Positions 44,231 through 52,990 are shown, counted from the stretch's first letter. The stretch is DNA of 64,000 bases from Novilysobacter_A longmucuonensis (GCF_046600735.1 NZ_JBJMAW010000014.1:7168-71167), one strand, 5' to 3'. The notes: a model not told the origin generated them from the letters alone. Numbers and translations: made by a program.

Positions 44231-44259
44231 CTTGAATTCGCGCGCGCCAGACCCATAGT
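44231..44259 (+). promoter_or_regulatory. Sigma-32-like heat-shock promoter of htpG
   Basis: CTTGAAT, 13 bases, then ACCCATAGT resembles the RpoH consensus CTTGAAA-N(11-15)-CCCCATNT. It lies about 45 bases before the htpG ATG. Heat-shock control of htpG is known in other proteobacteria. Confidence 0.68.
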
Positions 44260-44303
44260 CCACCGACCCCCTTCTCATGCCCCCGCGGCACCAGGCCACA
44301 CGT

Positions 44304-46220
44304 ATGAATGCAAGCACCGACACCCGCGAAGCCGAAACCCGCCCGTTCGAAGCCGAGGTAGCCCAGGTCCTGCACCTGGTCACGCACTCGCTGTACTCGC
44401 ACAAGGAAATCTTCCTGCGGGAACTGGTTTCCAACGCATCCGATGCCTGCGACAAGCTGCGCTTCGAGGCGATCGCCAAGCCCGAGCTGATGGCCGGCGG
44501 CGGCGAGCTGCACATCGACGTCAGCTGGGACAAGGACGCGCGCACGGTCACCGTGCGCGACAACGGCATCGGCATGACCCGCGATGAAGTGGTGGCCAAC
44601 ATCGGCACCATCGCCAGCTCCGGCACGCGCCGCTTCCTGGAGGCGATGGCCAGCGAGCACAAGGCCGACGCGCGGCTGATCGGGCAGTTCGGTGTGGGCT
44701 TCTATTCCGCCTTCGTGGTCGCCGAACGGGTCACCGTGCTGACCCGCCACGCCGACGCACCGGCCGGCGAAGGCGTGAAGTGGGAGAGCGACGGCCGCGG
44801 CGAGTACACCCTCCAGCCGGTCGAGCTGACCGAGCGCGGCACCACCGTGGTGCTGCAGCTCAAGCCCGACGAGGACGAGTTCCTCGCCGACTGGCAGCTG
44901 CGCTCGCTGATCCACCGCTATTCCGAGCACGTCGCGTTCCCGATCCGCATGCAGAAGCAGGCCGATCGCGCGAACGATGACGAGGCGCCGGCCGGAGAAT
45001 GGGACACGGTCAACGCCGCGTCCGCGCTGTGGACCCGGCCCAAGTCGGAAATCTCCGATGAGGACTACCAGGCGTTCTACAAGTCGCTCGGCCACGACTT
45101 CAACGATGCATTGGTGTGGTCGCACAACCGGGTCGAGGGCAACCAGAGCTTCACCACCCTGCTGTACCTGCCGTCGCAGCCGCCGTTCGATCTGATGATG
45201 GGCGGCCGCGACGAGCGCAAGGGACTAAAGCTCTACATCAAGCGCGTGTTCGTGATGGACGCCGCCGAGGAGCTGCTGCCCAATTATCTGCGCTTCGTGC
45301 GCGGGGTGATCGATGCCGACGACCTGCCGCTCAACGTCAGCCGCGAACTGCTGCAGCAGAACCGCCAGCTCGACCGCATCAAGACCAGTTGCGTCAAGCG
45401 CGTGCTCGACCTGATCGAGAAACTCGCGCGCGACGAGCCCGCGAAGTTCGCCACCTTCTACAAGGCCTTCGGCAATACGCTCAAGGAAGGCATCGGCGAG
45501 GACGCCGGCAACCGCGAGCGCATCGCCAAGCTGTTGCGTTTTGCGTCCACCGGCACTTCATCGGCACCGGGCGATGGCGCCAAGCAGACGGTCTCGCTGG
45601 ACGACTACATTGGCCGCATGCGCGATGGCCAGGACACGATCTGGTACATCACCGCCGACAGCCATGCCGCCGCATCCGGCAGCCCGCAGCTGGAGGCATT
45701 CAAGGCCAAGGACATCGAGGTGCTGCTGATGTCGGACCGCATCGACGAGTGGATGCTCGGCTCGCTGCGCGAATACGACGGCAAGAAGCTGCAGAACGTC
45801 GCCAAGGGCGAGTTGCCGCTGGACGAGGCCGACAAGGCCAAGCAGGACGAGGCGACCCAGGCCGCCGGCCCGCTGCTGGAAAAACTCAAGGCCCTGCTCG
45901 GCGACCGCGTCGGCGACGTGCGCGTGTCCGCACGCCTGACCGACTCGCCGTCCTGCCTGGCCCTGGCCGACTTCGACATGGCCCCGCACTTCGCCCGGCT
46001 GCTGCGCGAAGCCGGCCAGGAGACGCCCGACAGCAAGCCGACGCTGGAGATCAACCCGCAGCACGCCCTGCTCAAGCGGGTCGAGGCGGAAGCCGACGAG
46101 GACAAGTCGAAGGACTTGGCCTTGCTGCTGCTGGAGCAGGCCGAAATTTCGGCCGGTGCGCCGCTGGCGGACCCAGCCGCGTTCGTGCAGCGGATGAATC
46201 GGGTGCTGACGGGGGCGTAG
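44304..46220 (+). CDS. htpG: Molecular chaperone HtpG (Hsp90)
   Basis: 638 residues from ATG 44304; an in-frame ATG nine codons earlier (44277) is possible. The N-terminal GHKL ATPase is clear: SLYSHKEIFLRELVSNASDA, VRDNGIGMTRDEVVANIGTI, LIGQFGVGFYSAFVVAERVT. The middle domain has LYIKRVFVMDAAEELLPNYL and SRELLQQNRQLDRIK. The C-terminal dimerization part is normal. HtpG refolds and holds clients in the cytoplasm and is heat induced. It is monocistronic here. Confidence 0.98.
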   Translation: MNASTDTREAETRPFEAEVAQVLHLVTHSLYSHKEIFLRELVSNASDACDKLRFEAIAKPELMAGGGELHIDVSWDKDARTVTVRDNGIGMTRDEVVANIGTIASSGTRRFLEAMASEHKADARLIGQFGVGFYSAFVVAERVTVLTRHADAPAGEGVKWESDGRGEYTLQPVELTERGTTVVLQLKPDEDEFLADWQLRSLIHRYSEHVAFPIRMQKQADRANDDEAPAGEWDTVNAASALWTRPKSEISDEDYQAFYKSLGHDFNDALVWSHNRVEGNQSFTTLLYLPSQPPFDLMMGGRDERKGLKLYIKRVFVMDAAEELLPNYLRFVRGVIDADDLPLNVSRELLQQNRQLDRIKTSCVKRVLDLIEKLARDEPAKFATFYKAFGNTLKEGIGEDAGNRERIAKLLRFASTGTSSAPGDGAKQTVSLDDYIGRMRDGQDTIWYITADSHAAASGSPQLEAFKAKDIEVLLMSDRIDEWMLGSLREYDGKKLQNVAKGELPLDEADKAKQDEATQAAGPLLEKLKALLGDRVGDVRVSARLTDSPSCLALADFDMAPHFARLLREAGQETPDSKPTLEINPQHALLKRVEAEADEDKSKDLALLLLEQAEISAGAPLADPAAFVQRMNRVLTGA

Positions 46221-46225
46221 TAGTC

Positions 46226-46314
46226 GTAGGATGGGTTGAGCCGAAGGCGATACCCATGCTGACTCGGGGTCGATGGGTATCCCCCGGATCAAGTCCGGGG
46301 TCAACCCATCCTAC
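46226..46314. repeat. GTAGGATGGGTTGA inverted repeat between htpG and the CPBP gene
   Basis: GTAGGATGGGTTGAGCCGAA and TCAACCCATCCTAC are the outer arms. GATACCCAT/ATGGGTATC and CCCCGGATCAAGTCCGGGG are internal dyads. It starts five bases after the htpG stop and includes the TAG stop of the convergent CPBP gene. Confidence 0.87.
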
Positions 46315-47174
46315 TTGCTCCGTTCGCAGGCGCTTGTTCCTACCTCTGCCCCCCGACCGTATCCCGGTCCACCCCATAGCCACACCCAGCCGTGGACAAG
46401 CCTACCGCTGCGCCGGCGGGCAGCGAGCACGGTGATGATCACCGACAGCAGGATCACCGCAAAGCGCAGGACATTCGCCGCCAGCGGCCCAAGCGCCGTA
46501 TCGGAAATGGCGAACAGCTCCCAATACATGTTCATCAATACGTGGAATGCGGCGGGTACCCAGATGTTGAAATCCCACTCGGCGTACAGCCACGCGAACC
46601 AGACCGCACCGAGGGCGGTGATCGCGAAAATCGCCGCCGCGTCGGCCATACCTTCTCCCTGGTACAGGTGTGCCGCGCCGAAAAATGCCGCCCCCGCCAG
46701 AGCAGCCGGCAGGAAACCCCAGCCGGCGAAGCGGAACAGGAATCCGAACAGGAACGCGCGATACAGAACCTCCTCGCCGATACCGGGCAGAACGGAGCCG
46801 CGCATCACTACGTAGAGCGCCTGGTCCGGCGGCGCAAACGCCGCGATGGCGGCGTAGCCGACCAGCAACACCGATGTGCCCGCCAGGCCGACGGCGAGCC
46901 CGGTCAGGATCGAACGGTCCAGGCCCAGCGATGCCAGCGCGCACCTCGGCCCCAACAGCACTGCACCCAATCCGAGCGGCACGAGCAACTGCGCGCCGTA
47001 TCCGAGCACCGCCAGTGCAGCGAGCCGCCGGTAGCCCTCCCAGTCGCCCGCGACGTCGCGGAACAGGTCCAGGTGGAACCGGTCGAGCAGCAGGAACGCA
47101 CCGATCGTGAGCACGGTGACCAGCCAGCGTGGCGGACGGCGCAAAGCGGAAGGCAAAGGTGCAGGGCTGTTCAT
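46311..47174 (-). CDS. CPBP-family intramembrane metalloprotease
   Basis: 287 residues from ATG 47174; the ORF runs to 47237. Eight or so membrane segments are predicted. The CPBP (Abi) signature is complete: GEEVLYRAFLFG (EExxxR), FFGAAHLYQG (FxxxH), and FHVLMNMYWE (HxxxN). These residues form the glutamate/histidine active site of Rce1-like proteases. Substrates are unknown. Convergent with htpG. The stop codon lies inside the palindromic repeat. Confidence 0.88.
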   Translation of the reverse strand: MNSPAPLPSALRRPPRWLVTVLTIGAFLLLDRFHLDLFRDVAGDWEGYRRLAALAVLGYGAQLLVPLGLGAVLLGPRCALASLGLDRSILTGLAVGLAGTSVLLVGYAAIAAFAPPDQALYVVMRGSVLPGIGEEVLYRAFLFGFLFRFAGWGFLPAALAGAAFFGAAHLYQGEGMADAAAIFAITALGAVWFAWLYAEWDFNIWVPAAFHVLMNMYWELFAISDTALGPLAANVLRFAVILLSVIITVLAARRRSGRLVHGWVWLWGGPGYGRGAEVGTSACERSK

Positions 47175-47233
47175 GCGCAGCACTCTAGTCGGCGCCGGTG
47201 CCGGATGCCGCTCAATACCCCGACGATCGTTCC

Positions 47234-48376
47234 TCAAAACCCGGTTCTGAGTCGCTGCTCCGCTTCTGGAGAGCCGTCCGGATCCACCCTCTCGTCACGG
47301 GACCGGTCGATCCGGAGCACATCGGCTCGATACCCGGTCGGCGCCTGCCCTTCGGCCAGTTTGAAGGCGCGGTTGAACGAGGCGAGCGAGGCGAATCCGG
47401 CGTCGAACGCGATCGCCACCATCTTGTCGTTCGCTCTTGCCGGGTCGGCAAGCGCCGCTCGCGCCTCCTCGACGCGGTGTGCGTTGAGGAAACTGCGGAA
47501 GTGGCGGGCCCCGAGCTGCTGATTGACCAGCCGCCGCACCTCAGCCTCCGGCGCGCCCATCCGCGCCACGAACGCGGCGAAGGTCAGGTCGGGATCACGG
47601 TGAATGCGCTCGGCCACCATCAGCTCGTTCAGGCGGCACAGTAGCCGCGGGTCTGGTGCGCTTCCGGTCTGTCGCGGCGCGGGGGCCGGGACGCCCGCCG
47701 GCGCCACGGCGGCCGCGCCCGCGGATCGGAAGGTCAGAACGCTGGCATCGCCCCGCAGCAGCCAGCCGGTCAACCGTGCGGCGACCAGCAGGATGGCGGC
47801 ATTCTGCGCGACGGTGAACCACTGCGGCTTCCAGTCGAAGCCAAGGACAACGTCCACGCCCAGGTCCAGCAACAGGAGCATCGCGACCGCAGCGACGAGA
47901 TTTGAGCGAGCGCTTCGACGCGCCTCCACCAGGTCGCCCTCCAGGTCGCGCAGCAGGCGATAGGCGAGGTGGCCGACCATGGCCACGCCCATGCCGACCA
48001 GCACCCAGGACAGGCCGGTCCCTGGGAAGCCGGAATCAAGGATGCCGCGATCGAGGAGCGCGATGATGAACCAGGTGCCGCCGATGCCTAGCGCAAGCGG
48101 TCCCGGCCGGAAGTCATCGTCGAAGAGGGCCAGGCAGAACCACCACAGGAATACCGCGGCGTTCCCACTGAGCAGGCCAGCCAGCGCGGCCGGACCGCCC
48201 GAGAGCGTCAAGCCTGCATCGGGCGTATTGCCGGCAAGGAACCCGCACAGACCCAGCGCGAAGGGGACAAAGAACCAGACGATCCGGTGACGCCATGCGT
48301 CGCGGGCGAGAAGCAGCGCGAGCACCAGCAACAGCGTGGCGGCCGCCACGCGGAGGACTACGTCGAGTTCTTGCAT
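47234..48376 (-). CDS. AraC-family regulator with a membrane-embedded N-terminus
   Basis: 380 residues. Residues 1-225 hold about seven hydrophobic segments (for example VLRVAAATLLLVLALLLARD; ALGIGGTWFIIALLDRG; NLVAAVAMLLLLDLGVDVVL). Residues 245-355 are the AraC helix-turn-helix pair: LTFAAFVARMGAPEAEVRRL and AIAFDAGFASLASFNRAFKL, then AEGQAPTGYR. This layout fits membrane sensors that bind DNA directly. The ligand is unknown. It is divergent from the DUF1428 gene across 361 bases. Confidence 0.88.
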   Translation of the reverse strand: MQELDVVLRVAAATLLLVLALLLARDAWRHRIVWFFVPFALGLCGFLAGNTPDAGLTLSGGPAALAGLLSGNAAVFLWWFCLALFDDDFRPGPLALGIGGTWFIIALLDRGILDSGFPGTGLSWVLVGMGVAMVGHLAYRLLRDLEGDLVEARRSARSNLVAAVAMLLLLDLGVDVVLGFDWKPQWFTVAQNAAILLVAARLTGWLLRGDASVLTFRSAGAAAVAPAGVPAPAPRQTGSAPDPRLLCRLNELMVAERIHRDPDLTFAAFVARMGAPEAEVRRLVNQQLGARHFRSFLNAHRVEEARAALADPARANDKMVAIAFDAGFASLASFNRAFKLAEGQAPTGYRADVLRIDRSRDERVDPDGSPEAEQRLRTGF

Positions 48377-48737
48377 GGGCTATTTGCCTTTGGCCTGGGA
48401 CACTGCGTCCGGCGGCTCGCGTCAACCTATCACCGACGATACCAGGGCCCCATGGCGCGATTATCTCCGTGGAGATTCTCCCAGGCACCTGCGTGAGAGG
48501 AGAGCGCCCAGCGGTTCACCTTTGCCGTTGCAAAAAACTGAACGCCGCGACGGTGCGTGTAAATTTCCGGCGCGCCCGTTTGTCGCCTTTGTCAGGACCG
48601 GCATATTGATGCACCGGAGCGCACGCGGCCGCCGCGACGGGCCCCTATGTGGTCGGTGCTCACCTCGGGGCCCTGGAAAACTCGCCCCGATGGTCCTGCC
48701 CGGTCCAGTACCCCTCGACACCAACAGGAGACACCCC
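48377..48737. other. Intergenic region between the AraC-type gene and the DUF1428 gene
   Basis: The divergent spacer contains the near-perfect dyad ATCTCCGTGGAGAT (48463-48476), followed by GGAGATTCTCC. This could be an operator for the AraC-type regulator. No -35/-10 pair is convincing. Short ORFs reading through it have no family look. Confidence 0.4.
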
Positions 48738-49103
48738 ATGTCCTACATCGATGGTTTCGTCATCGCCGTCCCCACCGCCGACAAGCAGAAGTTCATCGAT
48801 CACGCCAACACCTTCGACCCGGTGTTCATGGAGTACGGCGCAACCCGTGTCCTGGAGTGCTGGGGCGACGAGGTCCCGGCCGGCAAGCAGACCGACTTCC
48901 AGCGCGCCGTCCAGGCCAGGGACGACGAGACCGTCGTGTTCTCCTGGGTCGAGTGGCCCGACAAGGCGACCCGCGACGCCGGCTTCAAGAAGATGATGGA
49001 AGACCCGCGCATGGACCCGAAGGCCAACCCGATGCCGTTCGACGGCGCGCGCATGATCTTCGGCGGCTTCGCGCCGGTGGTGGAACTGGGCTCGACGGCC
49101 TGA
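48738..49103 (+). CDS. DUF1428 protein (YbaA-like)
   Basis: 121 residues from ATG 48738 with CAGGAG eight bases upstream; a longer ORF to 48336 is unsupported. The family pattern is plain: YIDGFVIAVPTADKQKFIDH, EYGATRVLECWGDEVPAGKQ, TVVFSWVEWPDKATRDAGFK, and MPFDGARMIFGGFAPVVEL. It is a small dimeric alpha/beta-barrel fold (Dabb-like). The function is unknown. The neighbouring AraC-type regulator may control it. Confidence 0.93.
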   Translation: MSYIDGFVIAVPTADKQKFIDHANTFDPVFMEYGATRVLECWGDEVPAGKQTDFQRAVQARDDETVVFSWVEWPDKATRDAGFKKMMEDPRMDPKANPMPFDGARMIFGGFAPVVELGSTA

Positions 49104-49114
49104 CGTCCGCGGGT

Positions 49115-49145
49115 CGCGCGTGCCGACGCTGCATCGGCACGCGCG
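49115..49145. terminator. Hairpin between the convergent DUF1428 and esterase genes
   Basis: CGCGCGTGCCGA and TCGGCACGCGCG form a perfect 12-bp stem with a 7-base loop, 12 bases after the DUF1428 stop and 20 before the esterase stop. It can serve both directions. No T tract is present. Confidence 0.6.
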
Positions 49146-49164
49146 AGGGCTGCGACCGGGAACT

Positions 49165-50349
49165 TCAGTCTGCCGGCGGCTGTTGCAGGTATCCCTGCAT
49201 TTTCTTCAGCTGCCCCGCGAAGTACTCGTGGTTCGGCAGCTCGTAGCGCGTGGCCAGGGCCAGGCTTTGCTCGGCGGCGTGCGCGGCGTCGGACCACTGT
49301 TCCGACGCCGCGTATCCGTCGGCGAGGCTGTCCCAGGCATTGGCCGACTCAGGGCTGGCGTCAACGTTGCGTCTGAACAAGGCGATCGCGTCGCCGGTTC
49401 TACCCTCGCCCAGGGCGACGTAGCCGAGCCGGTTGATCACATCTTCGGGAACGGCCATCGGCCAATTCATTGCCTCGGAAACCTTGCGGTAGCGTTGCTC
49501 GATTGCCGCCAGCCCTTCTCCAAGCTGATCGTTGTGAACGTGGTAGCCCGCGTAGAGCGAACGCAGCGCATCGATCTGTGCCAGCAACGGCATGCCGCCA
49601 TGGGTTTCCTCGGGGAATGCCTGGGCGTGCCAGCGGAACCCATGCGGCGAGTCGTCGCGCAGTGTCGCCACCAGCGCCTCGTAATCCGCCAGCGCCTGAC
49701 CGGCATCATCCGAGCGCGCGACGTACAGGAAGGCCGACAACGATCCCGTGGCTCGCAACGCCTGTTGCAATGAGCGCTGCGGCAAACGGTCATCCCAGTT
49801 CAAGCTTGGACTCAGCGCGAAGTACGCCTTGAACAGGGTGGGCTCGGAGGTCAGCCCATGCAGCGCGAATTGCCCGCCGGCGGAATGCCCGGAGAGGATG
49901 CGGAAGCCATCGGTGCGGTAGCTTCGCTCGACCTCGGGGATCAACTCGCTGGACAGGAAGCGCATGAAGTTGTCGGCACCACCTCCGCCCACCCAATGGC
50001 TCGCCCAGTCGGTCTGGGTGAAGTCGCGCACGCGGTTGGTGCTGGCGACCGCAACGACGATCATCTCGGGAATCTCGCCCTGCGCGGCGAGATAGTCGAC
50101 CGAGGCAGCGGTATGCGCGTAATGCGACTTGCCGTCGAGCACGTACAACACCGGATAGTGCCGGCCCTGCGCCCAGGCGTAGCTGTCGGGCAGGAACACC
50201 TGGTAGGTGCGATCCTCGTCGAGCACCACCGAATGCAGCTGCCGCGATTCGCCGATCACGATCGGCACACCCGTACCGGCAAATCCGTTGACGCAGAACA
50301 CGAGCAGCAGGCACAGCAGCAAGAACAGCATCAATCTGCGGCAGGTCAT
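49165..50349 (-). CDS. Exported alpha/beta-hydrolase esterase with C-terminal TPR region
   Basis: 394 residues from ATG 50349, with AAGGGA upstream. A signal peptide (LMLFLLLCLLLVFCVNGFAG) precedes a putative-esterase (esterase D/Fes-like) domain. It includes YQVFLPDSYAWAQGRHYPVL, YVLDGKSHYAH, the nucleophile ILSGHSAGGQFALHGL, and GFRWHAQAFPEETHG with the catalytic His. Residues 310-385 form two tetratricopeptide-like helices (LGYVALGEGRTGDAIALFRR; NAWDSLADGYAASEQWSDAA). Substrates could be siderophore esters, feruloyl esters or peptides; sequence alone does not decide. Confidence 0.88.
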   Translation of the reverse strand: MTCRRLMLFLLLCLLLVFCVNGFAGTGVPIVIGESRQLHSVVLDEDRTYQVFLPDSYAWAQGRHYPVLYVLDGKSHYAHTAASVDYLAAQGEIPEMIVVAVASTNRVRDFTQTDWASHWVGGGGADNFMRFLSSELIPEVERSYRTDGFRILSGHSAGGQFALHGLTSEPTLFKAYFALSPSLNWDDRLPQRSLQQALRATGSLSAFLYVARSDDAGQALADYEALVATLRDDSPHGFRWHAQAFPEETHGGMPLLAQIDALRSLYAGYHVHNDQLGEGLAAIEQRYRKVSEAMNWPMAVPEDVINRLGYVALGEGRTGDAIALFRRNVDASPESANAWDSLADGYAASEQWSDAAHAAEQSLALATRYELPNHEYFAGQLKKMQGYLQQPPAD

Positions 50350-50499
50350 GGCATTCCCTTCTCTTGATGGCGTGAGCTGACATGCGGCCCTACGGCTCGG
50401 ACTCAAGCCCCGAAACATTCACCCTGCCGCACGATAGCGGCAATACGGCGAGCTCGCGCGCCCCGACGGGTCTCGAGTACCGACGGCTTGAACCCCGCC

Positions 50500-51258
50500 C
50501 TACGCGTGCCCGCTTGCGCCGGTCAGCATCCACAGCGCCATGCCGACCATCATCAGGTTCTCGGTCAGCGACACGAAGCCGAGCGGCACCTTGCTGTTGC
50601 CGCCGACGCAGGCGCACTTGATGTCGCGCTTGTCGATGTAAACCGCCTTGAACACCGACACCGCACCGATGCCGCCGATGAACAGCGCCACAGGCACCGA
50701 CAGCCAAGTCAGAGCACCGGCCAGCATCAGCACGCCGGCCAGCGCTTCGGCGAACGGATAGATGTACGAGTACGGCACCCAGCGCCGCGCCAGCAGGTCG
50801 TAGCCAAGGAACATGCTGGAGAACGACTCGATGTCCTGCAGTTTGAGGATCGCCAGCACGCACATGCTGATCGCGATGAACCACTCGGCCGCGCGCACCG
50901 TCAGCACGGTATCGAACACCGCGTAGCTCGCGGCCGCGGCCATCAGCGCGGTCATCACGAACAGCGCGATGACCGGGCGGTAGGTCGTCGCGTTGGGGTC
51001 GCGCACCTTCAGGCCGACATGCCGGCGCAGATCGTCGTAGCCGCCGATGCGCTGGCCGTCGATGAACACCTGCGGCGTGGTCTTGACGTCGTGCTCGGCC
51101 TTGAACGCATCGGTCTGCTCGCGCGTTCTCAGCCATTGGTCGTCGACCGTGTAGCCCTTGCGGCGAAGCAGATCCACGGCCTTGATGCCGTACGGACAGA
51201 CGTGCGTGTCCATGACCATGCGATTCACGGTCGCTTGTTTGCCGGTGATTGCGTTCAT
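50500..51258 (-). CDS. Glutaredoxin-MauE fusion membrane protein
   Basis: 252 residues. Residues 12-85 are a glutaredoxin-like domain: VMDTHVCPYGIKAVDLLRRK with a single active Cys (C21-P-Y-G), TTPQVFIDGQRIGGYDDLRR. Residues 93-250 form about five membrane helices of the MauE/DoxX type. They include MCVLAILKLQDIESFSSMFL and YIDKRDIKCACVGGNSKVPL, with the Cys215-Ala-Cys217 pair. MauE proteins assist disulfide formation in other systems. A mer-type promoter/operator at 51311-51342 faces this gene. The MerR-like regulator is divergent, so this gene is its likely target. Substrate unknown. Confidence 0.88.
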   Translation of the reverse strand: MNAITGKQATVNRMVMDTHVCPYGIKAVDLLRRKGYTVDDQWLRTREQTDAFKAEHDVKTTPQVFIDGQRIGGYDDLRRHVGLKVRDPNATTYRPVIALFVMTALMAAAASYAVFDTVLTVRAAEWFIAISMCVLAILKLQDIESFSSMFLGYDLLARRWVPYSYIYPFAEALAGVLMLAGALTWLSVPVALFIGGIGAVSVFKAVYIDKRDIKCACVGGNSKVPLGFVSLTENLMMVGMALWMLTGASGHA

Positions 51259-51310
51259 TTCATGACTCCATGATTTGTCCGGGAGCGCTTGTCAGAAGCG
51301 GGACCGGACC

Positions 51311-51342
51311 TATATACATTCCGTACCAGGGTACGGAGTCAA
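51311..51342 (-). promoter_or_regulatory. MerR-type promoter/operator between the glutaredoxin-MauE gene and the MerR gene
   Basis: The minus strand reads TTGACT, then CCGTAC-N4-GTACGG, then TATATA, with 19-20 bases between -35 and -10. The long spacer with a centred dyad is the hallmark of MerR-family activation. CCGTAC-N4-GTACGG equals the dyad of the mercury-resistance operator, as I remember it from Tn21/Tn501. The site would drive the glutaredoxin-MauE gene and repress or autoregulate the regulator. Confidence 0.82.
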
Positions 51343-51344
51343 GC

Positions 51345-51752
51345 ATGATCGGCATGTCGATCTCGGCGCTCGCCAAGCAAGGCGGCGTCGGCGTGGAAAC
51401 CATCCGCTACTACCAGCGCCGCGGGCTGCTGCAGGCGCCGCCTCGACCTTCGAGCGGCGAGGCCCGCGCCGGGATGCGCCGCTACGGCGAGGGCGACCTG
51501 CGCCGCCTGCGCTTCATCCGCGCCGCGCAGGTCGCCGGCTTCACCCTCGACGAAATCGGCGAGTTGCTCGATCTCGACGCGACCCGCGACCGCAGCCGCG
51601 TGCACGTGCTCGCGACACAGCGAGTCGCCGCGCTCGACGCGAAGATCGACGATCTGCAGCGCGCCCGCAACGCGCTGTCGCGGCTGGCCGGCCGCTGCGG
51701 CGCCCCCGACGCAGGGCCGTGCCCGATCCTCGATGCGTTCGACCCACGTTGA
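51345..51752 (+). CDS. MerR-family metal/thiol-responsive regulator
   Basis: 135 residues from ATG 51345, with CGGAG seven bases before; ATG 51354 (MSISALAK) is the alternative. The winged helix-turn-helix is clear: SISALAKQGGVGVETIRYYQ, RRGLL, MRRYGEGDLRRLRFIRAAQV. A dimer helix (VAALDAKIDDLQRARNAL) leads to the metal loop RCGAPDAGPCPIL with Cys118-x7-Cys126, the CueR-like spacing. The third Cys present in mercury and zinc sensors is replaced by Arg83/Ser84. The start lies on the mer-type operator. Confidence 0.92.
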   Translation: MIGMSISALAKQGGVGVETIRYYQRRGLLQAPPRPSSGEARAGMRRYGEGDLRRLRFIRAAQVAGFTLDEIGELLDLDATRDRSRVHVLATQRVAALDAKIDDLQRARNALSRLAGRCGAPDAGPCPILDAFDPR

Positions 51753-51904
51753 CACCTTCGTAGGTGCGTTGAGCAAAAGCTAACCGCATCGATCGGGAAC
51801 GTGCTGCCGGTATCGATGCGAGGCTCCGCGAACGATGCGACGCGCCTTCGGCTTACCTCGTCCTACGGCGCCTCTCCACATCCGGCCCGCGGAGCCGCCC
51901 GAAT

Positions 51905-52729
51905 TCACATGCGCGGCAACCACATCCCCATCGTCGCCACCGCAATACCGATGGCCATCGCCAAAGTCAGCACCCCCAGCAATGCGGATACCGCGTACTT
52001 GTCGGCGCCACCGGGCTTATCCTGCGCGCGCAGGTAAAGCTCCAGCACGCCCAAAGGCAGCAGGTACTGACCCACCCCGAGGACGATGAGGGCCGGCCCT
52101 TCGAAACTCGAAGGATCAAAGCCCACCGGGCCGCCATTGATCCCGATCCAGAACATCAGACCGACCCGGAAGAACCACACGCCGCTCACCACCAGGAACA
52201 GCCGCAGTGCCCAGCGGCGGTGCGTGCGGAAATCCCGCGCCAGCGCGTAGCGCACGGCCATCGCGGCGCAGACCAGGATCAGCACGGCATTGAAGCTGAT
52301 GCTGAGGTGCTGGACGGTGCCGCCGACCGCGCCGCGGGTCAACACCATGAACAGGCCGGTCACGCTGACCACGACGGCGGTGAGCAGGTAGACGCGTCCA
52401 TTCCAGCGATGGAAGACCGGCGCTTTGGCGCGAACCGCGGGCACCAATTGCAGCGGCCCACCCAGGGTGATGATGGCGGCCAGCAGCACATGCAGGCCGA
52501 CGACCACGTTGCCCACGGTGGCCCCGGCCACGTAGCCGTTCGGAAGCACCTGGTTCCAGGCCTCCAGGTTGCCCAGCGCCAACGCACCGCCGTAGAAGGC
52601 GATGATGTAGCTGGCGAAAATCACTTGCCCGGCCACGGCCACCCCGAACCAGAGCCGGGCCGATACCCGCAGCACGGTGTCTGCCGCTGAGTTTCGAGCA
52701 AACCCAACCGTCGTTGCCTCGATGGCCAT
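51905..52729 (-). CDS. DUF2306 membrane protein
   Basis: 274 residues with about seven membrane segments. The family-like stretches are HVLLAAIITLGGPLQLVPAV, VFHRWNGRVYLLTAVVVSVT, and DFRTHRRWALRLFLVVSGVW, with conserved His and Arg on loop borders (HRWNGR, THRRWALR). This matches DUF2306 membrane proteins, which resemble cytochrome b561-like bundles. The function is unknown. It is convergent with the MerR gene across a 152-base gap that holds nothing recognised. Confidence 0.82.
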   Translation of the reverse strand: MAIEATTVGFARNSAADTVLRVSARLWFGVAVAGQVIFASYIIAFYGGALALGNLEAWNQVLPNGYVAGATVGNVVVGLHVLLAAIITLGGPLQLVPAVRAKAPVFHRWNGRVYLLTAVVVSVTGLFMVLTRGAVGGTVQHLSISFNAVLILVCAAMAVRYALARDFRTHRRWALRLFLVVSGVWFFRVGLMFWIGINGGPVGFDPSSFEGPALIVLGVGQYLLPLGVLELYLRAQDKPGGADKYAVSALLGVLTLAMAIGIAVATMGMWLPRM

Positions 52730-52970
52730 CCCTGTTCCTATCCTGTAGTGAAAACCGCCGACGCAGCGCCGATCCGTTGCCGGCCGATCATGCCGGGGCC
52801 GCGAAGCCGGGCCATGTGCCTAAGGGCGCCATGACCTTTGTCTTGTCCACACACGAAGGTGTCGTTCCGGCCCAGGCGCGTCGGTAGATGCACATCCGTG
52901 ACGGGTGGCGGTCGTCGACGCACTCTTGAAGTCGGCTGATGCCGCCATTCGATCGGACAGCCTCGAGGCC

Positions 52971-52990
52971 GGCGGGTTAAAAAACCCGCC
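52971..52990 (-). terminator. Hairpin terminator of the MATE gene
   Basis: GGCGGGTTAAAAAACCCGCC is a self-complementary stem-loop directly after the MATE stop codon. On the minus strand the loop is T-rich. It also belongs to the GTAGGGCGGGTT type of dispersed repeats. Confidence 0.7.

Noticed and set aside
50500..51752. Classical mercury-resistance operon
   Set aside because: No merT, merP or merA; the regulator lacks the third Hg-binding Cys. Only the operator and the regulator fold are mer-like.
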